Source: Alphaproteobacteria bacterium
Lineage (GTDB): Bacteria > Pseudomonadota > Alphaproteobacteria > Ferrovibrionales > Ferrovibrionaceae
Assembly (NCBI GenBank): GCA_947473805.1
Contig: CANJGB010000016.1
Span: forward strand, 1 to 64,000
Length of the DNA stretch: 64,000 nt
Reading direction: 5' to 3'
The position numbers and the translations under genes were made by a program. This document shows positions 17,144 to 24,935 of this stretch, piece after piece. Under the pieces are notes generated by a model. That model was not told the DNA's origin. It worked only from the letters and a program-made list of their open reading frames with translations, and made no database searches. Position 1 is the stretch's first letter. Each line of letters starts with the position of its first letter.

Positions 17144-17881
17144 ATGGCGCTCAGCGATGAAGACTTCGGTCTGCTGCAGACCAGCATCGACGCGATCATG
17201 GAACGGATCGCCGCCTTGCATCTTAACCTTCGGATCGAGCGCGACTTTCACGCCCTTACCGACTTCCTGCGATCGACCGGCACGTCGATTATCAACACCA
17301 CCTTCGACCCCTATTTCCATCCGGTGCCGGAGAACAGTTTCTGGCTCCGCGTGCTGGATGAAGATGGCGTTACCGTCGCGACGCATGCCGAGACCATGTT
17401 CCTGACCGATGACTTCGTTTCGCTGATCGAGTCCGGCGAACTGTGGCGCTGGGCGGGTTCACCGCCGCCAGCAGGTGAATCAAATCCGGTGATCCAGCGG
17501 CCCCCTGTCCAGATCAAGGGCAAAGTCGCCTATGGCGGAAGCATGTGGATAAATCCGGCGCAGCGCAAACTTGGACTGTCGCTGTACTTGCCGTATCTCA
17601 GCCGCGCGCTGTTCATGCGCAATTACGAAACGGATTTCCACACCGGCCTGGTTCTGGGCAGCCTCGGCCTGTCGTCGGTGCCCAAGCAGGGCTACGGCTT
17701 CACAAATGTCGAACCCTGCCTGACCGGCTGGTTCGCGCCGGCCGAGAAGCACGGCGTTGCGTATCTCTGCTACATGAACCAACAGGAATCCCTGAAGCAG
17801 TTCCAAAAACTGCCGCAGCATCCGCAATTTCCGGTGGTGATAACACCCAATTTCGACGCGCGTCAGCGCCTCAAAGCCTGA
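17144..17881 (+). CDS. Conserved hypothetical protein, unrecognised family
   Basis: 245 residues with no signal peptide, no membrane helix and no motif I can name. The sequence is rich in aromatic residues and has a defined start (AGGGGAA upstream of ATG). A 129-base AT-rich stretch precedes it, with TTGACT at 17033 and TAGCTT at 17055 as a possible promoter, so it is likely its own transcription unit. The middle (about 50-110) resembles an FHPVPENSFWLRVLDEDG-type alpha/beta core and could be an acyltransferase-like fold, but this is speculation. Its last 11 bases overlap the end of the convergent PAS_5 gene. Confidence 0.7.
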   Translation: MALSDEDFGLLQTSIDAIMERIAALHLNLRIERDFHALTDFLRSTGTSIINTTFDPYFHPVPENSFWLRVLDEDGVTVATHAETMFLTDDFVSLIESGELWRWAGSPPPAGESNPVIQRPPVQIKGKVAYGGSMWINPAQRKLGLSLYLPYLSRALFMRNYETDFHTGLVLGSLGLSSVPKQGYGFTNVEPCLTGWFAPAEKHGVAYLCYMNQQESLKQFQKLPQHPQFPVVITPNFDARQRLKA

Positions 17882-18392
17882 AGTCGGAAAATTCCCGGCG
17901 GTTGAAGCAGACCATCAGGGTGTCCACCTTGCGGCCGTCATCGGCCAGCGGAAGAACAAGGCGACTGTAGCTGTGGCGGATCATGTCGATCGACATGATG
18001 ACATGGTGAAAACTGGGCACACCCGTAAAGGCGACCGCACCATAATCTTCCATCAGGGTGTCGCCCATGATCTTTGAACCGCACTGGTCGAGGGTGCGAT
18101 TGTTCATCTTCTTCTCGACATCGGGCGGCACGCTGCCGCCATGAAGGCGGACGCGATAGTTCTTTGGCGCGGGGTCGGACACGTCCACCATATGTGTCGT
18201 GCCAATGAGCGGGCGCAGTTCGAGAATGTCGATATCCTTGCGCGCGGGCAGCATGCCGCTGCGGCGTTTCGCCTGCCAATAGGCAAAGGCAGCGGCCAGC
18301 TTGGCATCCTCAGGCGGAATCTCGCCCAGCGCCACGCGACGACGGCGCACGACGTCCTGGATGACATTCAGCTTTAAAGCGGTAACCACCAC
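17871..18392 (-). CDS. PAS-domain protein of the alphaproteobacterial PAS_5 family
   Basis: 173 residues. The family is recognised by the pattern ...AYWQAKR...GMLPARKDIDILELRPLIG... and the central YRVRLHGGSVPPDVEKKMNN segment. These stand-alone PAS proteins carry no output domain; their role is unknown. The start is a GTG at 18392, and the only earlier same-strand starts lie on the other side of a ten-base G run (C10 on the plus strand, 18396-18405) and in another frame. It is convergent with, and overlaps by 11 bases, the preceding unknown gene. Confidence 0.8.
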   Translation of the reverse strand: MVVTALKLNVIQDVVRRRRVALGEIPPEDAKLAAAFAYWQAKRRSGMLPARKDIDILELRPLIGTTHMVDVSDPAPKNYRVRLHGGSVPPDVEKKMNNRTLDQCGSKIMGDTLMEDYGAVAFTGVPSFHHVIMSIDMIRHSYSRLVLPLADDGRKVDTLMVCFNRREFSDFRL

Positions 18393-18395
18393 GCA

Positions 18396-18405
18396 CCCCC
18401 CCCCC
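18396..18405. repeat. C10 homopolymer just upstream of the PAS_5 start
   Basis: Ten consecutive C on the plus strand (G10 in the PAS_5 transcript) lie three bases before the chosen GTG start. A GTG further upstream is out of frame with the gene at this tract length and would come into frame with a change of one base. The tract may be a phase-variation site or only a sequencing-error hotspot. Confidence 0.6.
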
Positions 18406-18508
18406 GACGGCCACTCCCGCCTAGGAACCGGACGATTGGAGCCTGAATGGGATTAATAGGGAGTTAACGGCCCGGCGAATCGGTCTGTTCCGGGCTGAGG
18501 TGGGAAAA

Positions 18509-18874
18509 TCAGAACATTCGACCACCATTGGGGACCGGCAAATCCGGCGCCAGAAGCACGACTTCGCCTGCCGGGTCCGGCACCCCAAGGCACAAGACCT
18601 CGGACATGAACTTGCCGATCTGGCGGGGCGGAAAATTAACCACCACCACAATCTGGCGGCCGATCAGGCGGTCAGGCTGGTAATGCCGGGTGATCTGGGC
18701 AGAACTTTTTCGGACGCCGATTTCACCGCCGAAGTCGACCAACAACTTGATGGCCGGCTTGCGGGCTTCGGGAAAAGGTTCGGCGGCCACGATGGTGCCG
18801 ACCCGGATATCGACCTTCAGGAACTCTTCGAAGAAGATGGCGGCCGCAACGCCCTCCGGCGACGCGGCCGTCAA
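18509..18874 (-). CDS. csaA: tRNA-binding-domain protein, CsaA/YgjH type
   Basis: 121 residues forming one OB-fold tRNA-binding domain (PF01588), as in CsaA and the C-termini of some aminoacyl-tRNA synthetases. Seen are FLKVDIRVGTIVAAE (18-32), then SSAQITRHY, IGRQIVVVVNFPPRQIG, and a C-terminal LLAPDLPVPNGGRMF close to the family ending. The frame opens with TTG at 18874; no ATG exists before the domain, so the exact start is uncertain. It follows the phasin gene by seven bases on the same strand. Confidence 0.85.
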   Translation of the reverse strand: MTAASPEGVAAAIFFEEFLKVDIRVGTIVAAEPFPEARKPAIKLLVDFGGEIGVRKSSAQITRHYQPDRLIGRQIVVVVNFPPRQIGKFMSEVLCLGVPDPAGEVVLLAPDLPVPNGGRMF

Positions 18875-18881
18875 TTCCCGA

Positions 18882-19448
18882 CTACTTCTTGGCCTTGGCG
18901 GCCGTCGCCTTCAACTCGTCCAGGCTTTCGACAACGCGCTTGTTGATGATATCGAACGCCTCGGTATTGGCCTTGGTCGTCAACTCGGCCAGTTCGCGCA
19001 TATTGGCCAGCGCCTTCTCGAACGCGGTCTTGGCGAAGTCGGCCTGCTTGGAGGCATTGGCTTCCGGGCTGGTGCCGCCGCCCATCATGCCCTTCATGGC
19101 AGACTGGGCCTGCTCCATGGTCTCCTTGAAGATCTCGGCCTGGCGCTTGGCCACTGCCTGGAAGCCTTCGGTCGCCAGCTTGTTGGCCTGGCTCAGGGCC
19201 TCGAAATTGCGCTTCTGCGACGCCATGACGCCATCCATGTCGAGGTTCGGCATCTTGCCGAACTCGCCCATCATCTTCGTCATGTCCGGCATTTTGCCGA
19301 AGTCGCCCATCATCTTGGTCATGTCGGGCATCTTGAAGTCGCCCATCATCTTGGTCATGTCCGGCATTTTGCCGAACTCAGGCATCTTGAAGTCGCCGAA
19401 CATCTTGGTGAAATCGCCACCCATAAACGGAAATTCTGCTTTTGCCAT
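18882..19448 (-). CDS. Phasin with an N-terminal Met-rich repeat
   Basis: 188 residues. The C-terminal half (about 75-188) is a phasin domain (PF09361): amphipathic helices beginning MASQKRNFEALSQANKLA, a QAE-I-F-K-E segment, and a Lys/Ala tail. Phasins coat polyhydroxyalkanoate granules. The N-terminus (16-67) is unusual, with three tandem copies of a 12-13 residue unit, GKMPDMTKMMGDF-like, each with four Met and a Phe. A partial extra unit (MFGDFKMPEF) precedes them. A perfect inverted repeat at 19491-19505 lies upstream and may be a PhaR-type operator. The gene is upstream of csaA on the same strand. Confidence 0.85.
   Translation of the reverse strand: MAKAEFPFMGGDFTKMFGDFKMPEFGKMPDMTKMMGDFKMPDMTKMMGDFGKMPDMTKMMGEFGKMPNLDMDGVMASQKRNFEALSQANKLATEGFQAVAKRQAEIFKETMEQAQSAMKGMMGGGTSPEANASKQADFAKTAFEKALANMRELAELTTKANTEAFDIINKRVVESLDELKATAAKAKK
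19260..19373 (-). repeat. Three in-frame tandem repeats in the phasin gene
   Basis: Residues 26-63 of the phasin comprise 13-, 12- and 13-residue copies of K-M-P-D-M-T-K-M-M-G-(D/E)-F. The DNA is nearly identical between copies, with differences mostly at third positions. Copies differ in whether Gly precedes the Lys, so unit length alternates 39/36/39 bases. Recent duplication by slippage or unequal exchange is likely. Confidence 0.85.
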
Positions 19449-19490
19449 CAGGGCCCCCAGGGTTGGTCGCCGCCACGTCCCACCGTATTA

Positions 19491-19505
19491 TGTTGCGGCG
19501 CAACA
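19491..19505. promoter_or_regulatory. Inverted repeat upstream of the phasin gene, possible PhaR-type operator
   Basis: TGTTGCG-G-CGCAACA is a perfect 7-bp inverted repeat around a single base, 43 bases before the phasin ATG. On the minus strand it is immediately followed by CATAAT, a plausible -10 element. TGC/GCA-rich palindromes are the kind of site bound by PhaR repressors that control phasin genes. No phaR gene is in the window. Confidence 0.5.
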
Positions 19506-19559
19506 ATGCTACCAATCTAGGCACTTGAATCATTCGCGTCAAGCCGACTGTGGACAAAC

Positions 19560-20174
19560 TTACGTAGCGGACTCGGCAGTTTTCCTAGGACGGTGGAACC
19601 AGTTGACCAATGTTTCAGCACGTCCAAGGCCACTGTCCAGCCGGGCCATGGTCTTCCCCATATCCTCGCTCTCGTCCGTCAACCAGATGCGAACGGCGTC
19701 GGCATAAACCAGTCCCAGGCCCTTGCGGCGCAGCAACCCGGCGGGTCCGTCGGCCGACACTCCAGCCAGTTCCAGCGCCCAGCCCAGCGAGCGGCCGAGC
19801 GAGGCGCCGCCAGCCAGAACGGCGCAGGGATCCAAGGCGCTGTCGCGGATAACCCTGCGCAGCCCCTCCCGATAGGGGCGCAGCAAATCGAAGCGTGCCA
19901 TGAGCACGGCGAAAAGACGGTCTCGCACCGGGTCGTCGTCTGTTCCCGCCGCGGCCAGCATGGCCGCATCGGCGCGACGGGACAGTTCGGCCAGGATGGC
20001 GTTCTTGGCGGGGTATTGGCGGTAGAGGTCGGCCAGCGTCAGGCCGGCGGCAGCCGCAATGTCGGCCAACGTGGTGTGACGCCAGCCCTGCTGGGCGGCA
20101 AGTTCCAGCGCCGCGTCGACCACGTCGCGTGTCGCCTCGCCAACCGTTGATTTCCGTTTTGCCTTGGCCGCCAT
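19560..20174 (-). CDS. TetR-like regulator with a COQ9-like C-terminus
   Basis: 204 residues. The N-terminal 60 residues are a TetR helix-turn-helix (DAALELAAQQGWRHTTLADIAAAAGLTLADLYRQYPAKNAIL). The C-terminal part ends with WLTDESEDMGKTMARLD, the pattern found in COQ9/rpsU-divergent proteins, which share the TetR fold but act in ubiquinone biosynthesis. Both a DNA-binding regulator and a COQ9-like lipid-binding factor are possible. UbiK, another ubiquinone-related protein, is encoded 1.6 kb away. It follows proC by 45 bases on the same strand. Confidence 0.78.
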   Translation of the reverse strand: MAAKAKRKSTVGEATRDVVDAALELAAQQGWRHTTLADIAAAAGLTLADLYRQYPAKNAILAELSRRADAAMLAAAGTDDDPVRDRLFAVLMARFDLLRPYREGLRRVIRDSALDPCAVLAGGASLGRSLGWALELAGVSADGPAGLLRRKGLGLVYADAVRIWLTDESEDMGKTMARLDSGLGRAETLVNWFHRPRKTAESAT

Positions 20175-20219
20175 AGGAACCTCCAGAGTTCCCCCGAGCG
20201 GATGATAGGCCCGTCCGTC

Positions 20220-21035
20220 CTAGCTGGCGAGTTCGCGTGAACGGCGGGTGGCGGCGGCAACCGCGCGGGTCATCAGTGTCGGCAAGCCATCAGGCGCCAT
20301 CATCACTTCGAGCGCCGCCTGGGTGGTGCCGCCGGGACTGGTGACGTTCTTGCGCAACTGGGCCGGATCGTCGGCAGAGCGTGCCGCCAGTTCGCCGGAA
20401 CCGGCGACGGTCGCCCGTGCCAGCCGTGCTGCAAGGTCGGGCGGCAGGCCGGCCGCAACGCCAGCTTGGGCCATGGCCTCAATCAGCAGGAAAACATAAG
20501 CCGGGCCGGAACCGGATACGGCGGTGACGGCATCAAGCAGCGCCTCATCGCCGACCCAGACCACCTCGCCTACCGCCTCCAGCAGGGCGGTACAGGCTGT
20601 CTTCATGTCAGACGTTATCGAGGCGTTGGGCACGGCGACGGTAATGCCGCGGCCGACCGCCGCCGGCGTGTTCGGCATGGTGCGGACGAGTGCGGCGTTG
20701 CCCAATCCGCGCTGCAGCGACGCCAGAGTCTTGCCGGCAGCAATGGAGAGGAAACAAGCCGAGCCGGCAAAACGGGCATAGGCCGGGATCACGGCATCCA
20801 TCGCCTGCGGCTTGACCGCCAGCAACACCACCGCGGGGCGATAATCCGCCGGCAGGCCGGCCGCGTCGTCGAGCACCTGCACGCCCAACTGCCGCGCTGC
20901 AGCCGCCTGGTCGGGGCCGGGTTCGATGACGGTAACGGATTGGGCAGGCGTGCCGCGCGCCAGCCAGCCAGCCAGCAGCGCGCGGCCCATATTGCCGCAC
21001 CCGACGAGCAGGAGCGGCCCGATGCCCCCGGTCAT
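20220..21035 (-). CDS. proC: Pyrroline-5-carboxylate reductase
   Basis: 271 residues catalysing the last step of proline synthesis, NAD(P)H-dependent reduction of pyrroline-5-carboxylate. The Rossmann motif LLVGCGNMGRAL covers 9-20; LLAVKPQ and RTMPNTPA lie mid-chain; the C-terminal dimer domain holds SGSGPAYVFLLIEAM and the signature TSPGGTTQAAL. Length matches the family. It is downstream of the YbjN gene by 24 bases, a pairing seen in many Alphaproteobacteria. Confidence 0.95.
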   Translation of the reverse strand: MTGGIGPLLLVGCGNMGRALLAGWLARGTPAQSVTVIEPGPDQAAAARQLGVQVLDDAAGLPADYRPAVVLLAVKPQAMDAVIPAYARFAGSACFLSIAAGKTLASLQRGLGNAALVRTMPNTPAAVGRGITVAVPNASITSDMKTACTALLEAVGEVVWVGDEALLDAVTAVSGSGPAYVFLLIEAMAQAGVAAGLPPDLAARLARATVAGSGELAARSADDPAQLRKNVTSPGGTTQAALEVMMAPDGLPTLMTRAVAAATRRSRELAS

Positions 21036-21058
21036 GACAGATCAGGGGTCATGTCGGA

Positions 21059-21562
21059 TCAGGCTTCGCCGACGGTTTCCAGCATCGCGGCGGCCACCGC
21101 TTCCTCGGCCGTCTTCCCACCCCAGATCAGGAACTGGAAGGCCGGGTAGAACCGCTCGCATTCTGACAGGGCGATCTCAACCAGATCCTCGACCTGTTCC
21201 GACGTGGCGCCAATGCCGCCGCGCAGCAGCAGCGCGTGACGAAACAGGACCAGGCCCTCGTCGCGCCAAAGGTCGAAATGGCCGACCGGCATCTTCTCGT
21301 TGATAAATACCAAGAGAGAATGCATGTCGCGGCGGCGCTTCTCGGGCACCTTCATGTCGAAGGCGCAGGAGAGGTGCATGGCGCCGATCTCTTCGCGCCA
21401 CGAGAACCAGAGCTGGAATTCGCAGTAATTGCCGCCGATCCCGACGGTCAGTTCATCGTCACCCTGGCGGTCGAACGCCCATTCATGCTCGACCACCAGC
21501 TGTTCGATCATGTCGAGCGGGTTCATCGGCGCAGCCTCGGTGTGCTCCATCAAAATCGACAT
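21059..21562 (-). CDS. YbjN-domain protein
   Basis: 167 residues from the ATG of MSILMEHTEAAP, which has GGGGGAG upstream; the frame can be extended by 30 residues but without support. The protein is a YbjN domain (PF10722): an N-terminal helix MNPLDMIEQLVVEHEWAFDRQGDDEL, the beta-sheet core, WREEIGAMHLSCAFDMKVPEKRR, and a helical end. Function is unknown; the fold resembles secretion chaperones. The gene lies between ubiK and proC, all on the minus strand. Confidence 0.85.
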   Translation of the reverse strand: MSILMEHTEAAPMNPLDMIEQLVVEHEWAFDRQGDDELTVGIGGNYCEFQLWFSWREEIGAMHLSCAFDMKVPEKRRRDMHSLLVFINEKMPVGHFDLWRDEGLVLFRHALLLRGGIGATSEQVEDLVEIALSECERFYPAFQFLIWGGKTAEEAVAAAMLETVGEA

Positions 21563-21747
21563 GGCGATGGGTTCTCCCCCGGTGACGATCTGGTGGTGAA
21601 AGAGGCCGACAGGGACGGGCGCGAAAAAGGCCGGAAACCTGCCGCGAACCATAGATATGGGTGTCGAACGCCGCTAAACACCATAGATTTAGACTAGAAA
21701 GGACGAAATCCCAGCGCAAGCCCAGAATGATGACGGCGGTGATTTTT

Positions 21748-21787
21748 TTCCGGAGTCGGGCGCTAAATTCCGGAGTCGGGCTCTAAA
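21748..21787. repeat. Two-copy 20-bp tandem repeat at the end of ubiK
   Basis: Two adjacent 20-base units, TTCCGGAGTCGGGCGCTAAA and the same with one changed base (T for G in GCGCT), occupy 21748-21787. The second unit contains the ubiK stop codon. A run of seven T precedes the first unit. In the ubiK transcript direction the units end in a string of A. Confidence 0.8.
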
Positions 21788-22076
21788 AAGGACCAGCGCC
21801 CGGTTCGGACGGCGCCGTCCGTGCTTCGAGTGCAACCAGGCGTGCCTCGAGACTCACCACCTGCCCGGCCAGCCGCTCGTTCTCGGCTCGCGCTGCGGCT
21901 GCCATAGCCTGAACCACGTCGAACTCCTCGCGGCGGACGGCGCCCATCTCGGCTAATAGTCGTTCGACCTGCTGGCGGACCGCCTGCTGTGCCTCGGCCG
22001 CGACGCCTTGCACCGCCCCGGCGGCACCTGACGCAAGACGGGCGAGATCGTCGAGGAAGCGGTTGTCGGTCTGCAT
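21783..22076 (-). CDS. ubiK: Ubiquinone biosynthesis accessory factor UbiK (BMFP)
   Basis: 97 residues from MQTDNRFLDDLARLASG, with AGGAG upstream; the frame also extends upstream into the divergent lgt leader without support. The N-terminal amphipathic helix and the C-terminal coiled coil (ENERLAGQVVSLEARLVALE) are typical of the membrane-fusogenic BMFP/UbiK family (PF04380). UbiK helps the aerobic coenzyme Q assembly complex. Divergent from lgt; co-directional with ybjN and proC. Confidence 0.88.
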   Translation of the reverse strand: MQTDNRFLDDLARLASGAAGAVQGVAAEAQQAVRQQVERLLAEMGAVRREEFDVVQAMAAAARAENERLAGQVVSLEARLVALEARTAPSEPGAGPF

Positions 22077-22179
22077 GAAAGTCTCCTGCGCTTCACCCAA
22101 TATGGGGAAGCGACGCGGCCGGCGCAATGTCGGCCGGACGCGTTGCCGAACGGCGCGCTGCAGCCTATAAACCCCGCCA

Positions 22180-22983
22180 ATGTACGTCATCGCATTCCCG
22201 GCCATCGACCCCGTCCTGGTGCAGGTTGGCCCGTTCGCCATTCGCTGGTACGCGCTGGCCTATATCGCCGGCATCGTCATCGCCTGGCAGATGATGATGC
22301 GCATGGCCACCTGGCCAGGCGCGAAATACACCCGCAACGATGCCGATGACGCCCTGCTGTGGATGACGGCGGGCGTGATCCTCGGCGGCCGGCTGGGCTA
22401 CGTCCTGTTCTACAAGCCGCTCTATTTCCTGAGCCATCCGCTGGAAATCGCCCAGGTCTGGCAGGGCGGGATGTCTTTCCACGGCGGCATGCTGGGCGTG
22501 GTTCTGGCCACCATCCTGTTCACGCGCCGGCGCAAGATTCCCCTGCTCAATTTCGGCGACCGGCTGGCGCTGGTGGCTCCTGTCGGCCTGTTCTTCGGCC
22601 GCATCGCCAATTTCATCAACGGCGAATTGTGGGGCCGGCCCAGCGAGGCGCCCTGGGCCATGATTTTCCCGAGCGGCGGCCCGTGGCCGCGCCATCCCAG
22701 CCAGCTGTACCAGGCCGCTCTGGAGGGCGTGGTCCTGCTGGCCGTGCTGTGGACTCTCCGCCGCCTGCCGGTGGCCCGGAACGATGGCTTCCTGACCGGC
22801 GCGTTCCTGACCGGCTATGGCGTGGCGCGCATCATTGGCGAACTGTTCCGCGAACCGGACGGCCATCTTGGCTTCCTGTTCGCCCACATCACCATGGGCC
22901 AGGTGCTATCGCTGCCGATGGTTCTGATCGGACTGGCTATCATCGCCTGGGCGCTTCGTGGCCGGACTCGCGGCGCAGCTTGA
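22180..22983 (+). CDS. lgt: Prolipoprotein diacylglyceryl transferase
   Basis: 267 residues, seven membrane helices. It adds diacylglycerol from phosphatidylglycerol to the lipobox Cys of prolipoproteins. The Lgt signature lies at GRIANFINGELWGR (near 145-158), with the essential Arg in it, and SFHGGMLG (near 104) is also present. Overlaps the next gene by 26 bases. Confidence 0.96.
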   Translation: MYVIAFPAIDPVLVQVGPFAIRWYALAYIAGIVIAWQMMMRMATWPGAKYTRNDADDALLWMTAGVILGGRLGYVLFYKPLYFLSHPLEIAQVWQGGMSFHGGMLGVVLATILFTRRRKIPLLNFGDRLALVAPVGLFFGRIANFINGELWGRPSEAPWAMIFPSGGPWPRHPSQLYQAALEGVVLLAVLWTLRRLPVARNDGFLTGAFLTGYGVARIIGELFREPDGHLGFLFAHITMGQVLSLPMVLIGLAIIAWALRGRTRGAA

Positions 22984-24013
22984 AGCCCTGATTGCGGCGC
23001 AGGGACCGATTCCGGTCTCGCGCTACATGGCCGAGGCGCTGTACCACCCCCGCGACGGCTATTACATGTCGATGCTGCCGTTCGGCAGCCTGGGCGACTA
23101 CATTACCGCCCCCGAGGTCAGCCAGATGTTCGGCGAACTGGTCGGGCTGTGGTGCGTCGATTCCTGGCGGCGGCTGGACATTCCCCTCGTCGAGAGCGTC
23201 AGCCGTGACGAGCCTCCGCTGCTGATCGAGCTGGGTCCCGGGCGCGGCACGATGATGGCCGATATCCTGCGGACCACGCGCCGCTTCACGCCTTTCCAGG
23301 CCGCCTTAATCGAGATCAGCCCGCACCTGCGCGGCCTTCAGCGTAACGCGCTGCACGGCCTCGGCGTTGAATGGCATGACACGCTGGAAAAGGTGCCCGC
23401 AGCGCCGTTCGTGCTGGTCGCCAATGAGCTGTTCGACGCTCTGCCGATCCACCAGTTCGTGCGCCTGAGGGATGGGTGGCATGAGCGCATGGTCGGTCGC
23501 GGCCCGGATGGCGGGCTAGCGTTCGTCGCCGCGCCCGACACGGTGCCGCTGGGTCTTGATGCCAATGAGGGCGACGTGGCCGAAACCTGCCCCGCCGGCG
23601 AGGCGCTGATGATGCAGATCGCCGAAAGGGTGGTGCGCGACCGCGGCGTGGCGCTGGTGATCGACTACGGCCGCGCGGAAACGGGACCGGGCGCGAGCCT
23701 GCAAGGAATCAAGCGGCATCAACCGCATCCGGTGCTCGATATGCCGGGCAGCGCCGACCTTACGGCGCATGTGGATTTTGCAGCTCTCGTCCGCGCTGCC
23801 CGCGCCGCTGGCGCAGAAGTGCATGGCCCGACTACCCAAGGCCATTTCCTGATGGCCCTGGGTCTGGCGGAGCGCGCAGGCGCGCTGCACCGCACGGGCG
23901 CCGAAAACATTGAGGCGGCCGTCGAAAGGTTGGCCTCACCGCAGCAGATGGGCACGCTATTCAAGGTGCTGGCCGTGGTGCCGCCAGGCTTTGGCCCACC
24001 GGCAGGGTTTTAG
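22958..24013 (+). CDS. Class I SAM-dependent methyltransferase, MidA/NDUFAF7 type
   Basis: 351 residues (PF02636). The GTG start at 22958 lies inside the end of lgt. Motifs: GPIPVSRYMAEAL near the N-terminus, GDYITAPEVSQMFGELVGLW (about 45-64), the SAM-binding LLIELGPGRGTMM (about 87-99) and VLVANELFDALPIHQF (near 150). The mitochondrial relative NDUFAF7 methylates an arginine of complex I. The family is commonly located next to lgt and pgeF in Alphaproteobacteria. Confidence 0.93.
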   Translation: MAGLAAQLEALIAAQGPIPVSRYMAEALYHPRDGYYMSMLPFGSLGDYITAPEVSQMFGELVGLWCVDSWRRLDIPLVESVSRDEPPLLIELGPGRGTMMADILRTTRRFTPFQAALIEISPHLRGLQRNALHGLGVEWHDTLEKVPAAPFVLVANELFDALPIHQFVRLRDGWHERMVGRGPDGGLAFVAAPDTVPLGLDANEGDVAETCPAGEALMMQIAERVVRDRGVALVIDYGRAETGPGASLQGIKRHQPHPVLDMPGSADLTAHVDFAALVRAARAAGAEVHGPTTQGHFLMALGLAERAGALHRTGAENIEAAVERLASPQQMGTLFKVLAVVPPGFGPPAGF

Positions 24014-24063
24014 ACGCCTTCATCCCGTATAGGATGCATCGAGGATTTCCTGTGGAGGAACCG

Positions 24064-24570
24064 ATGGGCGACAACACGACAAGCGACGTCAAGGCACTGA
24101 CCGCGCGGCTGGATCTGCTCGAGGCGGAGCGCGCCGTCCTGCACACCCTTAACCGTTACGGCCATGCTATCGACTATGGCCTCGAGGCCGACTGGGTCGA
24201 TTGCTTCCTGCCGACCGGCGCGTATGACCTGCGCTTTCGCGAAAAGCCAAAAGCCTACAACCCGCTGCAAGGCACGCCCACCGAGCGTGGCGCCCGTCAC
24301 GTCGGGCACGCGCAAATTGCCGCCTTCGTCGCCAACCACACCCGCGCCCCAGGCCGCTGGCACAAGCACGTGCTGGTCGAGCCGATGATCACCGTGACCG
24401 GCGACACCGCCCGGGTGCAGTCGTATTTCCTCCGGGTCGATCACGAGGACGAGGGCAAGGCGGCGATCCGCTCGTTCGGGCGCTACCTGGACCGGATGCG
24501 TCGTTGCGCCGATGGGCAGTGGCGGTTTGAGGAAGGCGTGGCCGAGATAGAGTCGACACTATTCAGGTAG
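24064..24570 (+). CDS. SnoaL-like / NTF2-fold protein
   Basis: 168 residues from the ATG with TGGAGG eight bases upstream. It has a SnoaL_4 (PF13577) pattern: helical opening ending in LNRYGHAIDYGLEADWVDCFLPTGAYDLRF, HVGHAQIAAFVANH, RWHKHVLVEP, and a closing IRSFGRYLDRM-RFEEG strand pair. Such proteins include isomerases, dehydratases and non-catalytic binders; no substrate can be named. It is the first gene of a four-gene insertion between midA and pgeF. Confidence 0.85.
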   Translation: MGDNTTSDVKALTARLDLLEAERAVLHTLNRYGHAIDYGLEADWVDCFLPTGAYDLRFREKPKAYNPLQGTPTERGARHVGHAQIAAFVANHTRAPGRWHKHVLVEPMITVTGDTARVQSYFLRVDHEDEGKAAIRSFGRYLDRMRRCADGQWRFEEGVAEIESTLFR

Positions 24571-24648
24571 GTCACTTCGCGTAGTGGGTCGCTGAGATAG
24601 TGACCATGTGACGCGCCAATAGCGCCGGGAAGGGTCGCTACGTGCTGG

Positions 24649-24927
24649 ATGGACAGCCGATTTATTGGCTGGTTCTTGCGTCGCACATGGTGGTCGCTTT
24701 TCATCGCGCGGGCCCTGCCGCTCACGGCCGGCGTCCAAATCGGAACTGGTTTCTCAACTATGGTCTCTGACGGTCAGCGATCGATGTCATCGGCGATGTT
24801 TACCGGATGGAGAATCGGTGTTTTTACCCTGTTGGTGGTCTTAAGCTGCGCGCTGCCGCTGCTTGTGTGGTTTGTCGCCGGGCGGACACGGGCCGAACGG
24901 GAACAGGCCAAGACGGTTAAACAATAA
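24649..24927 (+). CDS. Possible small membrane protein
   Basis: An open frame of 92 residues with one clear hydrophobic helix near the C-terminus (FTLLVVLSCALPLLVWFVAG) followed by a basic tail. A shorter start at ATG 24760 or 24784 would give 55 or 47 residues and may be more realistic. No family is recognised and no good SD is seen. Included because a helix plus charged tail is unlikely for a random frame, but it could be spurious. A short hairpin (GGTCGCT / AGTGACC) sits before it at about 24587-24605. Confidence 0.35.
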   Translation: MDSRFIGWFLRRTWWSLFIARALPLTAGVQIGTGFSTMVSDGQRSMSSAMFTGWRIGVFTLLVVLSCALPLLVWFVAGRTRAEREQAKTVKQ

Positions 24928-24935
24928 CTTCAGAT

